From: Streptomyces griseoviridis
Lineage (GTDB): Bacteria > Actinomycetota > Actinomycetes > Streptomycetales > Streptomycetaceae
Length of the DNA stretch: 64,000 nucleotides
Assembly: GCF_005222485.1 (NCBI RefSeq)
Contig: NZ_CP029078.1
Coordinates: 7,379,501 to 7,443,500, forward strand
Reading direction: 5' to 3'
Shown: one piece after another, positions 24,970 through 33,017 of the stretch
Numbering within the stretch: the first letter of the stretch is position 1
How the letters are laid out: the number at the start of each line of letters is the position of its first letter
Position numbers and translations under genes: made by a program
The notes under the pieces: generated by a model
What the model was told of the DNA's origin: nothing
Databases searched by the model: none
What the model saw: the letters and a program-made list of their open reading frames with translations, nothing else

Positions 24970-26922
24970 ATGCGGGTCCTGGAGTACGGTTCCTGGCCCT
25001 CACCCGTCGACGCGGCGCTCGCCGCCGCCCATGACGGACGGCCCGACCATGTCGGCTTCGTCGGCGACGAGGTCTGGTGGACCGAGCCGCGGCCCGCCGA
25101 GGGCGGCAGGAGGACCCTGGTCAGGCGGCACGCCGACGGCACCGAGGAGTCCGCGCTGCCCGCGCCCTGGGACGTGCGCAGCCGGGTCATCGAGTACGGC
25201 GGCGTGCCGTGGACCGGGGTCGTCGCCGACGGCCGGCCGCTGCTGGTGTTCGCGAACTTCGCCGACCAGCGCCTCTACCGCTGGGAGCCGGGCGCCGAAC
25301 CCCGCCCGCTGACGCCCGTGTCCGGGGTCGGCGGCGGACTGCGCTGGGCCGAACCGCAGGTGCGGGTGGAGCGCGGCGAAGTCTGGTGCGTCCTGGAGGA
25401 GTTCACCGGCGAGGGCCCCGCCGACGTCCGGCGCGTCCTGGCCGCCGTCCCGCTGGACGGCTCGGCCGCCGAGGACCGGCACGCCGTCCGTGAACTCACC
25501 GACGACCGGCGCCGGTTCGTCACAGGACCCCGCCTCTCGCCGGACGGCGCGCGGGCCGCCTGGATCGCCTGGGACCACCCGCTGATGCCGTGGGACGGCA
25601 CCGACCTGCTCGTCGCCGACGTTCTCGACGACGGCACCCTCGGCACGCCCCGCACCGTCGCGGGCGGCCCCGAGGAATCCGTCCCGCAGGCCGAATGGGC
25701 GCCCGACGGCTCCCTGTTGTACGCCAGCGACCGCACCGGCTGGTGGAACCTCTACCGCGACGGCACCCCGCTCTGCCCGCGCGACGAGGAGTTCGCCGGG
25801 CCGCTGTGGAAGCTCGGGCAGAACTGGTTCGCGTCCCTCGACAGCGGGCTCGTCGCCGTCGTGCACGGACGCGGCGCCGCCACCCTCGGGATACTCGACC
25901 CGGCCACCGGGGAGGTCGTCGACGCGGCGGGACCCTGGACCGAGTTCACGGCCACCCTCGCCGCCCACGGCGACCGCGTGGTCTCCGTCGCCGCCGGCCC
26001 GCGCAGCGGCTGGGAGACGGTCGAACTGGACGTCCGCACCGGCCGGGCCCGGGTGATCGGCGCCGCGCACCGGGACGCCGTCGACCCCGCCTACTACCCG
26101 CAGCCCGTCGCCCGCACCTTCACAGGCCCCGACGGGCGCGACATCCACGCCCACATCCACCCGCCGCACCACCCCGGGTTCACCGGCCCCGACGGCACGC
26201 TGCCGCCCTACGTGGTGTGGGCGCACGGCGGACCCACCAGCCGGGTGCCGCTCGTTCTCGACCTGGAGATCGCCTACTTCACCTCGCGCGGCATCGGGGT
26301 CGCCGAGGTCAACTACGGCGGCTCCACGGGACACGGCCGCGCCTACCGCAACCGGCTGCGCGGCCAGTGGGGCGTGGTCGACGTCGAGGACTGCGCGGCC
26401 GTCGCCCTCGCCCTCGCCGACGAGGGCACCGCCGACCGGGGCCGGCTCGCGATCCGCGGCGGCAGCGCGGGCGGCTGGACCTCGGCCGCCTCCCTCACCA
26501 CCACCGACGTCTACGCCTGCGCCACGATCCTCTACCCCGTCCTCGACCTCTCCGGCTGGAGCGACGGCGAGACCCACGACTTCGAGTCCCAGTACCTGGA
26601 GAGCCTCGTCGGCCCCCTCGCCGACGTGCCCGAGAGGTACGCCGAACGCTCGCCGGCCGGCCACGCCGACCAGGTCACCGCGCCGTTCCTGCTCCTCCAG
26701 GGCCTCGACGACGTGATCTGCCCGCCCGCCCAGTGCGAACGGTTCCTGGCCGGCATCGACGCCCGACGGGCACCGCACGCCTATCTCACCTTCGCGGGCG
26801 AGGGCCACGGATTCCGCCGCGCGGAGACGATCGTCCGCGCCCTGGAGGCCGAACTCTCCCTGTACGCCCAGGTGTTCGGCCTGAACCCGCCCGACGTGCC
26901 GAAGCTGGAGCTGTCCGGGTGA
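24970..26922 (+). CDS. S9-family prolyl oligopeptidase/dipeptidyl aminopeptidase
   Basis: 650 residues from ATG 24970 with AAGGGGGAG upstream. N-terminal beta-propeller (about 1-370) and C-terminal alpha/beta hydrolase. Nucleophile Ser499 in GGSAGGW, Asp581 in GLDDVICPP, His613 in GEGHGF. No signal peptide, so cytoplasmic. The broad family cuts oligopeptides or removes acyl-amino acids or dipeptides. Its stop overlaps the GTG of the LD-carboxypeptidase gene (GTGA), so these two are coupled. Confidence 0.9.
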   Translation: MRVLEYGSWPSPVDAALAAAHDGRPDHVGFVGDEVWWTEPRPAEGGRRTLVRRHADGTEESALPAPWDVRSRVIEYGGVPWTGVVADGRPLLVFANFADQRLYRWEPGAEPRPLTPVSGVGGGLRWAEPQVRVERGEVWCVLEEFTGEGPADVRRVLAAVPLDGSAAEDRHAVRELTDDRRRFVTGPRLSPDGARAAWIAWDHPLMPWDGTDLLVADVLDDGTLGTPRTVAGGPEESVPQAEWAPDGSLLYASDRTGWWNLYRDGTPLCPRDEEFAGPLWKLGQNWFASLDSGLVAVVHGRGAATLGILDPATGEVVDAAGPWTEFTATLAAHGDRVVSVAAGPRSGWETVELDVRTGRARVIGAAHRDAVDPAYYPQPVARTFTGPDGRDIHAHIHPPHHPGFTGPDGTLPPYVVWAHGGPTSRVPLVLDLEIAYFTSRGIGVAEVNYGGSTGHGRAYRNRLRGQWGVVDVEDCAAVALALADEGTADRGRLAIRGGSAGGWTSAASLTTTDVYACATILYPVLDLSGWSDGETHDFESQYLESLVGPLADVPERYAERSPAGHADQVTAPFLLLQGLDDVICPPAQCERFLAGIDARRAPHAYLTFAGEGHGFRRAETIVRALEAELSLYAQVFGLNPPDVPKLELSG

Positions 26923-27842
26923 GGGAACTGCTCAGGCCGCGGCGGCTGGCACCCGGCGCCCGGATCGCCGTCGTCGCCCCCAGCGGGCCGGTCCCCGAGG
27001 AGCGGCTCGCCGCCGGCCTCGACGTGCTGCGCGGCTGGGACCTCGACCCGGTCGTCGCACCCCATGTCCTGGACCGGCACGGGAAGTTCGGCTACCTGGC
27101 GGGCACCGACACCGACCGGGCCGCCGACCTCCAGCACGCCTGGTGCGACCCGTCGACGGACGCCGTGCTCTGCGCCCGCGGCGGCTACGGCGCCCAACGC
27201 GTCGTCGACCTGCTCGACTGGGAGGCGATGCGGGCGGCCGGGCCGAAGGTGTTCGTCGGGTTCAGCGACATCACCACGCTGCACGAGGCGTTCGCCGTCC
27301 GGCTCGGCCTGGTCACCCTGCACGGGCCGATGGCGGCCGGCGTCGACTTCGTGAAGAACACGTTCGCCCAGGACCACCTCAGGGCCACCCTCCTCGCCCC
27401 CGAGACCGTCCGCACCCTCACCTCCCACGGCACCCCGCTGGTACCGGGCCGGGCCAGGGGCGTCACCCTCGGCGGCTGCCTCTCGCTGCTCGCCGCCGAC
27501 CTCGGCACCCCGCACGCCCGCCCCGGCGCCCGCGGCGGACTGCTCTGCCTTGAGGACGTCGGCGAGCGGACGTACCGCCTCGACCGCGCCCTGACCCAGC
27601 TGCTGCGCGCGGGCCTCCTGGACGGCGTGCGCGGGCTGCTCCTCGGGTCCTGGCAGGACTGCGACCCCTACGAGCGGCTGCGCCCGATGCTCCTCGACCG
27701 GCTCGGCGGGCTCGGTGTCCCGGTCGTGGAGGAGTTCGGCTTCGGCCACGCGCCCGGCGCCCGCACCATCCCCTTCGGCGTCACCGCCGAGCTGGACGCC
27801 GACGCGGCCACCCTCACCCTCGACGAGCCCGCCCTGCGCTGA
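26919..27842 (+). CDS. S66-family LD-carboxypeptidase
   Basis: 307 residues from GTG 26919. Catalytic Ser116 in VGFSDIT, Glu212 in CLEDVGE and His277 in FGFGHAPG form the Ser-Glu-His triad of LdcA. It removes the terminal D-Ala from tetrapeptide muropeptides (L,D bond) during wall recycling; related S66 members cleave microcin C. Together with M55, M20 and S9 enzymes upstream it suggests a route for degrading wall peptides, which is inference. No signal peptide. Confidence 0.9.
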   Translation: MRELLRPRRLAPGARIAVVAPSGPVPEERLAAGLDVLRGWDLDPVVAPHVLDRHGKFGYLAGTDTDRAADLQHAWCDPSTDAVLCARGGYGAQRVVDLLDWEAMRAAGPKVFVGFSDITTLHEAFAVRLGLVTLHGPMAAGVDFVKNTFAQDHLRATLLAPETVRTLTSHGTPLVPGRARGVTLGGCLSLLAADLGTPHARPGARGGLLCLEDVGERTYRLDRALTQLLRAGLLDGVRGLLLGSWQDCDPYERLRPMLLDRLGGLGVPVVEEFGFGHAPGARTIPFGVTAELDADAATLTLDEPALR

Positions 27843-27904
27843 CCAGGGGCCCCGCGGACCCGCCTCACCGCGCGTGACGGGCGCCCCGGGTCCACCCTGG
27901 GAAC

Positions 27905-28147
27905 ATGAGCCGGAAGACGACCGAGCGCGGCATCAGGGCGGACGGGCGGCGCGGTGTGTTCACACCCGGCAGGATCGCCGTCCTGGTGCTCGCCGCCCTC
28001 GCCCTGATCTTCATCTTCGAGAACACCCAGGAGACCAGGGTCCGGGTGATCATCCCCGAGGTCACCCTGCCGCTGTGGACGGCGCTGCTGGGCACGGCGG
28101 TGGTGGGCGCCCTCTTCGGCGCCTACTTCATGAGACGGCGCCGCTGA
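27905..28147 (+). CDS. LapA-domain (DUF1049) small membrane protein
   Basis: 80 residues. Two hydrophobic segments (about 22-40 and 56-75) around IFIFENTQETRVRVIIPEV, which is the LapA/DUF1049 signature, and a basic C-terminal RRRR. In enteric bacteria LapA works with LapB in lipopolysaccharide control, but actinobacteria lack LPS, so function here is unknown. Ribosome site is weak. Confidence 0.85.
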   Translation: MSRKTTERGIRADGRRGVFTPGRIAVLVLAALALIFIFENTQETRVRVIIPEVTLPLWTALLGTAVVGALFGAYFMRRRR

Positions 28148-28154
28148 TTGGTCG

Positions 28155-28160
28155 TAGCCT
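28155..28160 (+). promoter_or_regulatory. -10 box TAGCCT of a probable leaderless transcript
   Basis: TAGCCT ends 6 bp before the ATG at 28167, 8 bp after the lapA stop, so the GNAT gene has its own start site despite the short gap. Confidence 0.4.
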
Positions 28161-28166
28161 GGCGCG

Positions 28167-28718
28167 ATGCCGCACACCGGATCCCGCTACCTCGCCGAAG
28201 GCCCCCGCGTGGGCATCCGCCCCTTCACCCACGACGACGCCGACGAGTTCACCGCGCGGGCCAGGCAGAGCAAGGACCTGCACCACCCGTGGCTCTTCCC
28301 GCCCGACACCCAGGACGCCTACGCCGCCTACGCGGGCCGCCTCATCCAGGACCCGACCAAGGCCGGGTTCCTGCTCTGCGAGCGCGACGGCGGCGGCATC
28401 GCCGGGTTCGTCAGCGTCAACAACATCGTCCAGGGCGGCTTCCGGTGCGGCGCGCTCGGCTACGGCGCCTTCGCGCACGCCGCCGGGCGCGGCCTGATGC
28501 GTGAGGGCCTCGACCTCGTCGTCGACCACGCCTTCGGGCCGATGCGGCTGCACCGGCTGGAGATCAACGTCCAGCCGGGCAACGCGCCCTCCATCGGCCT
28601 CGCCCGCGCCTGCGGGTTCCGACTCGAAGGCTTCTCACCGGCCATGATCTTCATCGACGGGGCCTGGCGCGACCACGAGCGGTGGGCGATCACCGCCGAG
28701 ATGCGGACTTCCGGTTGA
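28167..28718 (+). CDS. GNAT acetyltransferase, RimJ/RimL type
   Basis: 183 residues. RimJ-like features: VGIRPFTHDDADEFTARAR at the start, LGYGAFAHAAGRGLMREGLD as the acetyl-CoA loop, and MRLHRLEINVQPGNAPSIGL near 130-150, with ACGFRLEGFSPAMIFIDGAW at the end. Likely a protein N-alpha- or small-molecule acetyltransferase. Its 3' end overlaps the convergent DUF6204 gene by 29 bp. Confidence 0.85.
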   Translation: MPHTGSRYLAEGPRVGIRPFTHDDADEFTARARQSKDLHHPWLFPPDTQDAYAAYAGRLIQDPTKAGFLLCERDGGGIAGFVSVNNIVQGGFRCGALGYGAFAHAAGRGLMREGLDLVVDHAFGPMRLHRLEINVQPGNAPSIGLARACGFRLEGFSPAMIFIDGAWRDHERWAITAEMRTSG

Positions 28719-29037
28719 TCTTCATGGTGTCCATGTCGGTCACCGTCGAGCGCAGCCCCGCCCACCCGTAGCCCAGCGCGCGCAGCGCCGTCTCGGCCCG
28801 GTCCTCCGCGATCGCGCCCGCCATCTCCGGGCCGTCCTCGGCGTCCGACACCACCACGTACCGCATCGAGAAGTGCTTCAGGGGCACGGGCTCGTAGGTC
28901 AGCGACCCCTCCTCGCTGAACCGCATGCCGGCCAGACCGTGGTCGGCGGCCTCGGCGAGCAGCCGCTCGCGGGCCTCGTCGGTCAGGCCGTCCCAGGTCC
29001 CCCGGACGATCACCCGGTAGGTGTGCTGCTCGCTCAT
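28690..29037 (-). CDS. DUF6204-family protein
   Basis: 115 residues, matching in length and pattern (YRVIVRGTWDGLTDEARERL at the start, ALGYGWAGLRSTVTDMDTMK at the end) the actinobacterial DUF6204 family of unknown function. The fold looks like an alpha/beta ferredoxin-like small protein. No signal peptide or membrane segment. The gene overlaps the GNAT gene tail to tail. Confidence 0.75.
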   Translation of the reverse strand: MSEQHTYRVIVRGTWDGLTDEARERLLAEAADHGLAGMRFSEEGSLTYEPVPLKHFSMRYVVVSDAEDGPEMAGAIAEDRAETALRALGYGWAGLRSTVTDMDTMKINRKSASRR

Positions 29038-29188
29038 CCGCGCGCTCCCGCGTCGTCGCCGTGCAAAGGTCCGACCCTATGTCGGCCGGCGGCGACGGCC
29101 CACCCGTTTTCCCGCCCCGCCCCCGGTGCCGCCTTTGCCCAATCCTGACCGGTAGGTCCCCTGGCCAGCCGCCCGGCTTGCGGCTTCC

Positions 29189-31156
29189 ATGGTGATCGTG
29201 ACGACGATCCGACGTGAGGTACTCACGCTGCCCGCCGCCGAGTTGGGCCCGGACAACCCGCTGCCCCCGCTGCGCCCCCTCGACGAGGTGCACCGCGCCG
29301 ACGACCGGGACCGCGACCACGACCTGCCCCGCGACCTGGCCCGCGGGCTCGGCCACGCCCCGCTGCGCAGCCTCCTCCCGGTCCGGATCCGTGACGGCTA
29401 CGGACGCACCCGCGCGCCCAGAGACCTCACCGCCCTCGTCCTGGAGAACGACCGGCTGCGCGCCACCGTCCTGCCGGGCCTCGGCGGCCGGCTCGTCTCC
29501 CTGTTCCACAAGCCGACCGGACGCGAACTCCTGTACCGCAACCCGGTGTTCCAGCCCGCCGACTTCGCCCTCAACGGCGCCTGGTTCTCCGGCGGGATCG
29601 AATGGAACATCGGCGCCACCGGCCACACCACCCTCGCCTGCGCCCCGCTGCACGCCGCCCGGGTGCCCGCCCCCGACGGCGGCGAGATGCTCCGCCTCTG
29701 GGAGTGGGAACGGCTGCGCGACCTGCCCTTCCAGATCGACCTCTGGCTGCCCGCAGGCGCCGACTTCCTCCATGTCGGCGTCCGCGTCCGCAACCCGCAC
29801 GAGCACCCCACGCCCACCTACTGGTGGTCCAACACCGCCGTCCCCGAGGACCGCCGCGTCCTCGTGCCCGCCACCGCGGCCTGGCACTTCGGCCACGAAC
29901 GCAGGCTGCGCCGCGTCCCGGTCCCCGACCACGACGGCATCGACCGCACCCGCCCCCTCAACAGCCCTTACGCCGCCGACTACTTCTACGACCTCACCGA
30001 CGACGGGCGGCGCTGGATCGCCGCCCTCGACGACGAAGGCCACGGGCTCGTCCAGACCTCCACCGACGTGCTGCGCGGCCGCAAGCTGTTCGTGTGGGGC
30101 CACCGTGACGGCGGGCGCCGCTGGCAGGAGTGGCTCACCGAACCCGGCACCGGCGGCTACTGCGAGATCCAGTCGGGGCTCGCCCGCACCCAACTGGAAC
30201 ACGTGAGCCTCGACGCGGAGAGCGAGGTGACCTGGCTCGAGGTGTACGGACCGCTCGACACCGACCCGCGCGGCCCGTGGGACACCGCCGTCGCCGCGGC
30301 CGAGGCCCGCCTCGAAACCGTCCTGCCCCGCGCCGACGTCGAGGCCGCCCACGCCGCCTGGACGGCGCACGCCGACACCGCGCCCGTCGAGATCCTCGCC
30401 ACCGGATCGGGCTGGGGCGCCCTCGAAGTGCTGCGCGCCGACTGGAAGTTGCCCGGCACCCCGTTCCCCGCGAGCACCCTCGGCGAGGACCAGGAACCCT
30501 GGCTCGTCCTGCTGCGCACGGGGCATCTGCCCGAACCGCGCCGGGTCAGCCCGCCGGGCGGGACCCTGGTCGCCCCGCACTGGCGCGAGCTGCTGGAGAC
30601 GGCGCCCGCGACCCCGCTCACCGAGTACCACCTCGGCGTCGCCCAGTGGCACGCCGGCGACCGCGCCCAGGCCGTCCGCAGCTGGGAGCGCGCCCTCCGG
30701 CTCGCCCCCTCGCGCTGGCCGGCGCTGCGCTGCCTCGCCGTCGCCGACCGGGAGGGCGGCAACCGCGAGCGGGCCGCCGACCGGTACACGGAGGCCTTCG
30801 ACGGCCTCTGCCGCGAACGGCGCGACGACGGCGAACCCTGGACGGCGGCCACGGCCGCCCTCGGCCGCGAGGCGATCGACGCGCTGCTCGCGGCCGGCCG
30901 GACGGCGGCGGCACGGTCCGTCTGGGACCGGCTGCACCCCGTGACCCGGGAGCGCGGCAGGTTCCGGCTGATCGAGGCGCGGCTGCTGCTCGCGGAGGGG
31001 CGGCGGCCCGAGGCGCGCGCCGTGTTCGACGCGGGCTTCGAGGTCGCCGACCTGCGCGAGGGCGCCGAGACCCTGGGCCTGCTGTGGAGCAGCCTCGACG
31101 ACGGCCCCCTGCCGGCCCGCTACGACTTCAGGATGCGTCCGCCCGAGCCCGCCTGA
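29189..31156 (+). CDS. DUF5107 protein with C-terminal TPR-like region
   Basis: 655 residues from ATG 29189; GTG 29198 is an equally good start since no Shine-Dalgarno sequence is visible. Residues about 70-330 form the DUF5107 beta-rich domain related to galactose-mutarotase-like folds (LPGLGGRLVSLFHKPTGREL, FSGGIEWNIGATGH, TYWWSNTAVPEDRRV). Residues about 470-640 carry TPR-like helical repeats (AQWHAGDRAQAVRSWERALR). Function unknown; carbohydrate binding or processing is suggested by the fold only. No signal peptide. Confidence 0.8.
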   Translation: MVIVTTIRREVLTLPAAELGPDNPLPPLRPLDEVHRADDRDRDHDLPRDLARGLGHAPLRSLLPVRIRDGYGRTRAPRDLTALVLENDRLRATVLPGLGGRLVSLFHKPTGRELLYRNPVFQPADFALNGAWFSGGIEWNIGATGHTTLACAPLHAARVPAPDGGEMLRLWEWERLRDLPFQIDLWLPAGADFLHVGVRVRNPHEHPTPTYWWSNTAVPEDRRVLVPATAAWHFGHERRLRRVPVPDHDGIDRTRPLNSPYAADYFYDLTDDGRRWIAALDDEGHGLVQTSTDVLRGRKLFVWGHRDGGRRWQEWLTEPGTGGYCEIQSGLARTQLEHVSLDAESEVTWLEVYGPLDTDPRGPWDTAVAAAEARLETVLPRADVEAAHAAWTAHADTAPVEILATGSGWGALEVLRADWKLPGTPFPASTLGEDQEPWLVLLRTGHLPEPRRVSPPGGTLVAPHWRELLETAPATPLTEYHLGVAQWHAGDRAQAVRSWERALRLAPSRWPALRCLAVADREGGNRERAADRYTEAFDGLCRERRDDGEPWTAATAALGREAIDALLAAGRTAAARSVWDRLHPVTRERGRFRLIEARLLLAEGRRPEARAVFDAGFEVADLREGAETLGLLWSSLDDGPLPARYDFRMRPPEPA

Positions 31157-31192
31157 CGCATCCGCCGCGGGCCGGGAATGGCGTCAACGGCC

Positions 31193-31549
31193 TTACAGGG
31201 TGGGGAGGTTGCGGTCCGCGTACTCGTACACGCTGCCGTCCGGGTGCATCGCGATCAGGGTGCGGCCCGCCGGGGTCGGCACCGGGCCCGCGATCACCCG
31301 CGCGCCCAGCTCGGTGAGGACCCGGTGGGTGGCGTCGACGTCCTTCACGGCGATGGTCGCGGCGATCTTCCGCAACAGTTCCAGCTGGGCCGGGTCCCCG
31401 CTCATCAGCAGGAAGCAGCCGATGGCGGCCACCCGCACACCGCCGCGCTCGGAGCGGAGCGCGGTACCGCCCGCCAGCCGCTCGTAGAAGGGGACCGCGC
31501 TCTCCATGTCCTCGACGCAGATCCGCAGCGTCGCTCCCAGAATCTCCAT
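31193..31549 (-). CDS. VOC-family (glyoxalase/bleomycin-resistance fold) protein
   Basis: 118 residues from ATG 31549, the size of a two-module VOC protomer: ATLRICVEDMESAVPFYERL at the start, IAVKDVDATHRVLTELGARV in the second half, HPDGSVYEYADR at the end with the terminal Glu metal ligand. Metal-dependent lyase, dioxygenase or binding protein; substrate unknown. TAGGCT ends 7 bp before the ATG (minus strand) and no ribosome site is seen, so it is probably leaderless. Confidence 0.82.
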   Translation of the reverse strand: MEILGATLRICVEDMESAVPFYERLAGGTALRSERGGVRVAAIGCFLLMSGDPAQLELLRKIAATIAVKDVDATHRVLTELGARVIAGPVPTPAGRTLIAMHPDGSVYEYADRNLPTL

Positions 31550-31556
31550 GCCCCGC

Positions 31557-31562
31557 AGCCTA
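31557..31562 (-). promoter_or_regulatory. -10 box TAGGCT of a probable leaderless transcript
   Basis: Minus strand TAGGCT, then GCGGGGC, then the VOC gene ATG. Confidence 0.4.
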
Positions 31563-31659
31563 GTTGGGCGCGGACCCGCGGGTGATCGTTTCCGCCGGTT
31601 CCGGGCGGGGGCCGGGGGAGGGCCGAGGACGAGGCGACGGCGCGCGACGGGCGGGCGGC

Positions 31660-31700
31660 GGCCGGGCGACGGACGTGCGGCGGACGTGCGGCGGACGTGC
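31660..31700. repeat. GGACGTGCGGC 11-bp repeat, about three units
   Basis: Three nearly identical 11-bp units directly before the 31703-31732 hairpin, in the gap between the VOC gene start and the small membrane protein gene. Confidence 0.45.
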
Positions 31701-31702
31701 GG

Positions 31703-31732
31703 AAGGCCCGCGCCTGGATCGGCGCGGGCCTT
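31703..31732 (-). terminator. Strong hairpin, terminator of the small hydrophobic gene
   Basis: Perfect 12-bp stem AAGGCCCGCGCC / GGCGCGGGCCTT with loop tggatc, 77 bp downstream of the hydrophobic-protein stop. Confidence 0.6.
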
Positions 31733-31808
31733 TCTGGAATTCCTGGTGGAATTCAGTTCTTCCGAGGCCCCCCGGGGCCGCTCTCCCGCATGCGGGAACG
31801 TGTCCGCG

Positions 31809-31979
31809 TCACCATCGGTACCAGCGGCCGCGGCCACCGGACGCGTTCGTACCGCGCACCAGGAAACCCAGCAGCCAGAGCACGATGACCACGAGGGCCA
31901 CCCACCAGAGCACCTTCAGCGCGAAACCGGCGCCGAAGAGAATCAGGGCGAGAAGAAGAACAAGCAGAATCGGAACCAT
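31809..31979 (-). CDS. Small hydrophobic membrane protein
   Basis: 56 residues from ATG 31979 with AGGAGG upstream. Two adjacent hydrophobic segments cover about residues 2-22 (MVPILLVLLLALILFGAGFA) and 24-44, followed by a basic, Gly/Arg-rich tail ending RWYRW. This matches the widespread actinobacterial small hydrophobic/lmo0937-type proteins, which in several species are stress-induced. A GTCT-N14-GGGTTA element lies upstream. Role unknown. Confidence 0.8.
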   Translation of the reverse strand: MVPILLVLLLALILFGAGFALKVLWWVALVVIVLWLLGFLVRGTNASGGRGRWYRW

Positions 31980-32003
31980 TGTGTGAACCTCCTGCACACC
32001 GGT

Positions 32004-32027
32004 TAACCCGGATACGCAGATTCAGAC
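32004..32027 (-). promoter_or_regulatory. Possible SigB-like promoter of the small hydrophobic gene
   Basis: Minus strand reads GTCT, 14 bases, GGGTTA. The SigB-type consensus is GNNT-N14-16-GGGTA(C/T), so the -10 is one step off. It overlaps the 3' end of the methyltransferase gene. Confidence 0.3.
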
Positions 32028-32843
32028 ATCCTTTCGGCACAAGATTTCCCCGTGCAGCACACCGAACCAGCCGTCCTCCCGCGCGCCCCACTCCCGCCAG
32101 GCGTCCGACACCGCCCGCAGCCGCTCCGGTGTCGCGTGCCCGCCCCCGACCGCCCGGTCCGCGTACGCCGACGCCACCGTCCGGTCCGCCCACAGGCCGC
32201 TCCACCAGGCCCGCTCCTCGGGCGTCGCGAACGTCCAGGTGCCCGAGGTCGCCGTGATGTCGGTGAACCCGGCAGCCAGCGCCCACGACCGCAGCCGCCG
32301 GCCCGCGTCCGGCTCGCCCCCGTTGGCGCGGGCCACCGTCTCGTACAGGTCGAGCCAGTCGTCGAGGCCGGGGGAGGCCGGGTACCAGGTCATGGCCGCG
32401 TAGTCGGCGTCCCGCACGGCGACGAAGCCGCCCGGCCTGGTGACCCGGCGCATCTCGCGCAGCGCCCGCACCGGATCGCCGACGTGCTGGAGCACCTGGT
32501 GGGCGTGGACCACGCAGAAGGTGTCGTCCGGGTAGTCGAGGGCGTGCACGTCGGCGACAGCGAAGTCGACGTTCTCCAGACCGCGGCCCGCCGCCTCGGC
32601 GCGCGCCGTGTCGAGGATGCCGGGGGCGCGGTCGACGCCGGTGACGTGGCCGTCGGGGACCAGCGCGGCCAGGTCGGCGGTGATGGTGCCGGGGCCGCAG
32701 CCGATGTCCAGGACCTTCATGTGCGGTTTCAGCGAAGCGAGCAGATAGGCCGCGGAGTTGGCGGCGGTGCGCCAGGTGTGCGAGCGCAGCACCGACTCGT
32801 GGTGCCCGTGCGTGTAGACGGCGGTCTCCTGCGGCCTCGACAT
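32022..32843 (-). CDS. Class I SAM-dependent methyltransferase
   Basis: 273 residues from ATG 32843. Motif I MKVLDIGCGPGTITADL near 42-58, Asp of VTGVDRA, HAHQVLQHVGDPVRALREMR as motif post-I region typical of UbiE/Coq5-like enzymes. The C-terminus is extended with a helical domain (GLWADRTVASAYADRAV). Substrate unknown. No partner genes; the small hydrophobic gene follows on the same strand and its promoter overlaps this stop. Confidence 0.85.
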   Translation of the reverse strand: MSRPQETAVYTHGHHESVLRSHTWRTAANSAAYLLASLKPHMKVLDIGCGPGTITADLAALVPDGHVTGVDRAPGILDTARAEAAGRGLENVDFAVADVHALDYPDDTFCVVHAHQVLQHVGDPVRALREMRRVTRPGGFVAVRDADYAAMTWYPASPGLDDWLDLYETVARANGGEPDAGRRLRSWALAAGFTDITATSGTWTFATPEERAWWSGLWADRTVASAYADRAVGGGHATPERLRAVSDAWREWGAREDGWFGVLHGEILCRKDV

Positions 32844-33017
32844 GGCTGGTCCCCTGACGTCGTGTCTCGTCGGCCCGCTCACGGGGACGTGGGCACGACC
32901 TCGTCGCGGTACGCCTCACGGTACGCCCGCATGTCGCATGATGAGACCGCCGTCCTGCCATGTGGACTGACGTGATGTCAGGCGGCGTCGGTCGGTAGCA
33001 GCCGGTGTCAGCCGGTG

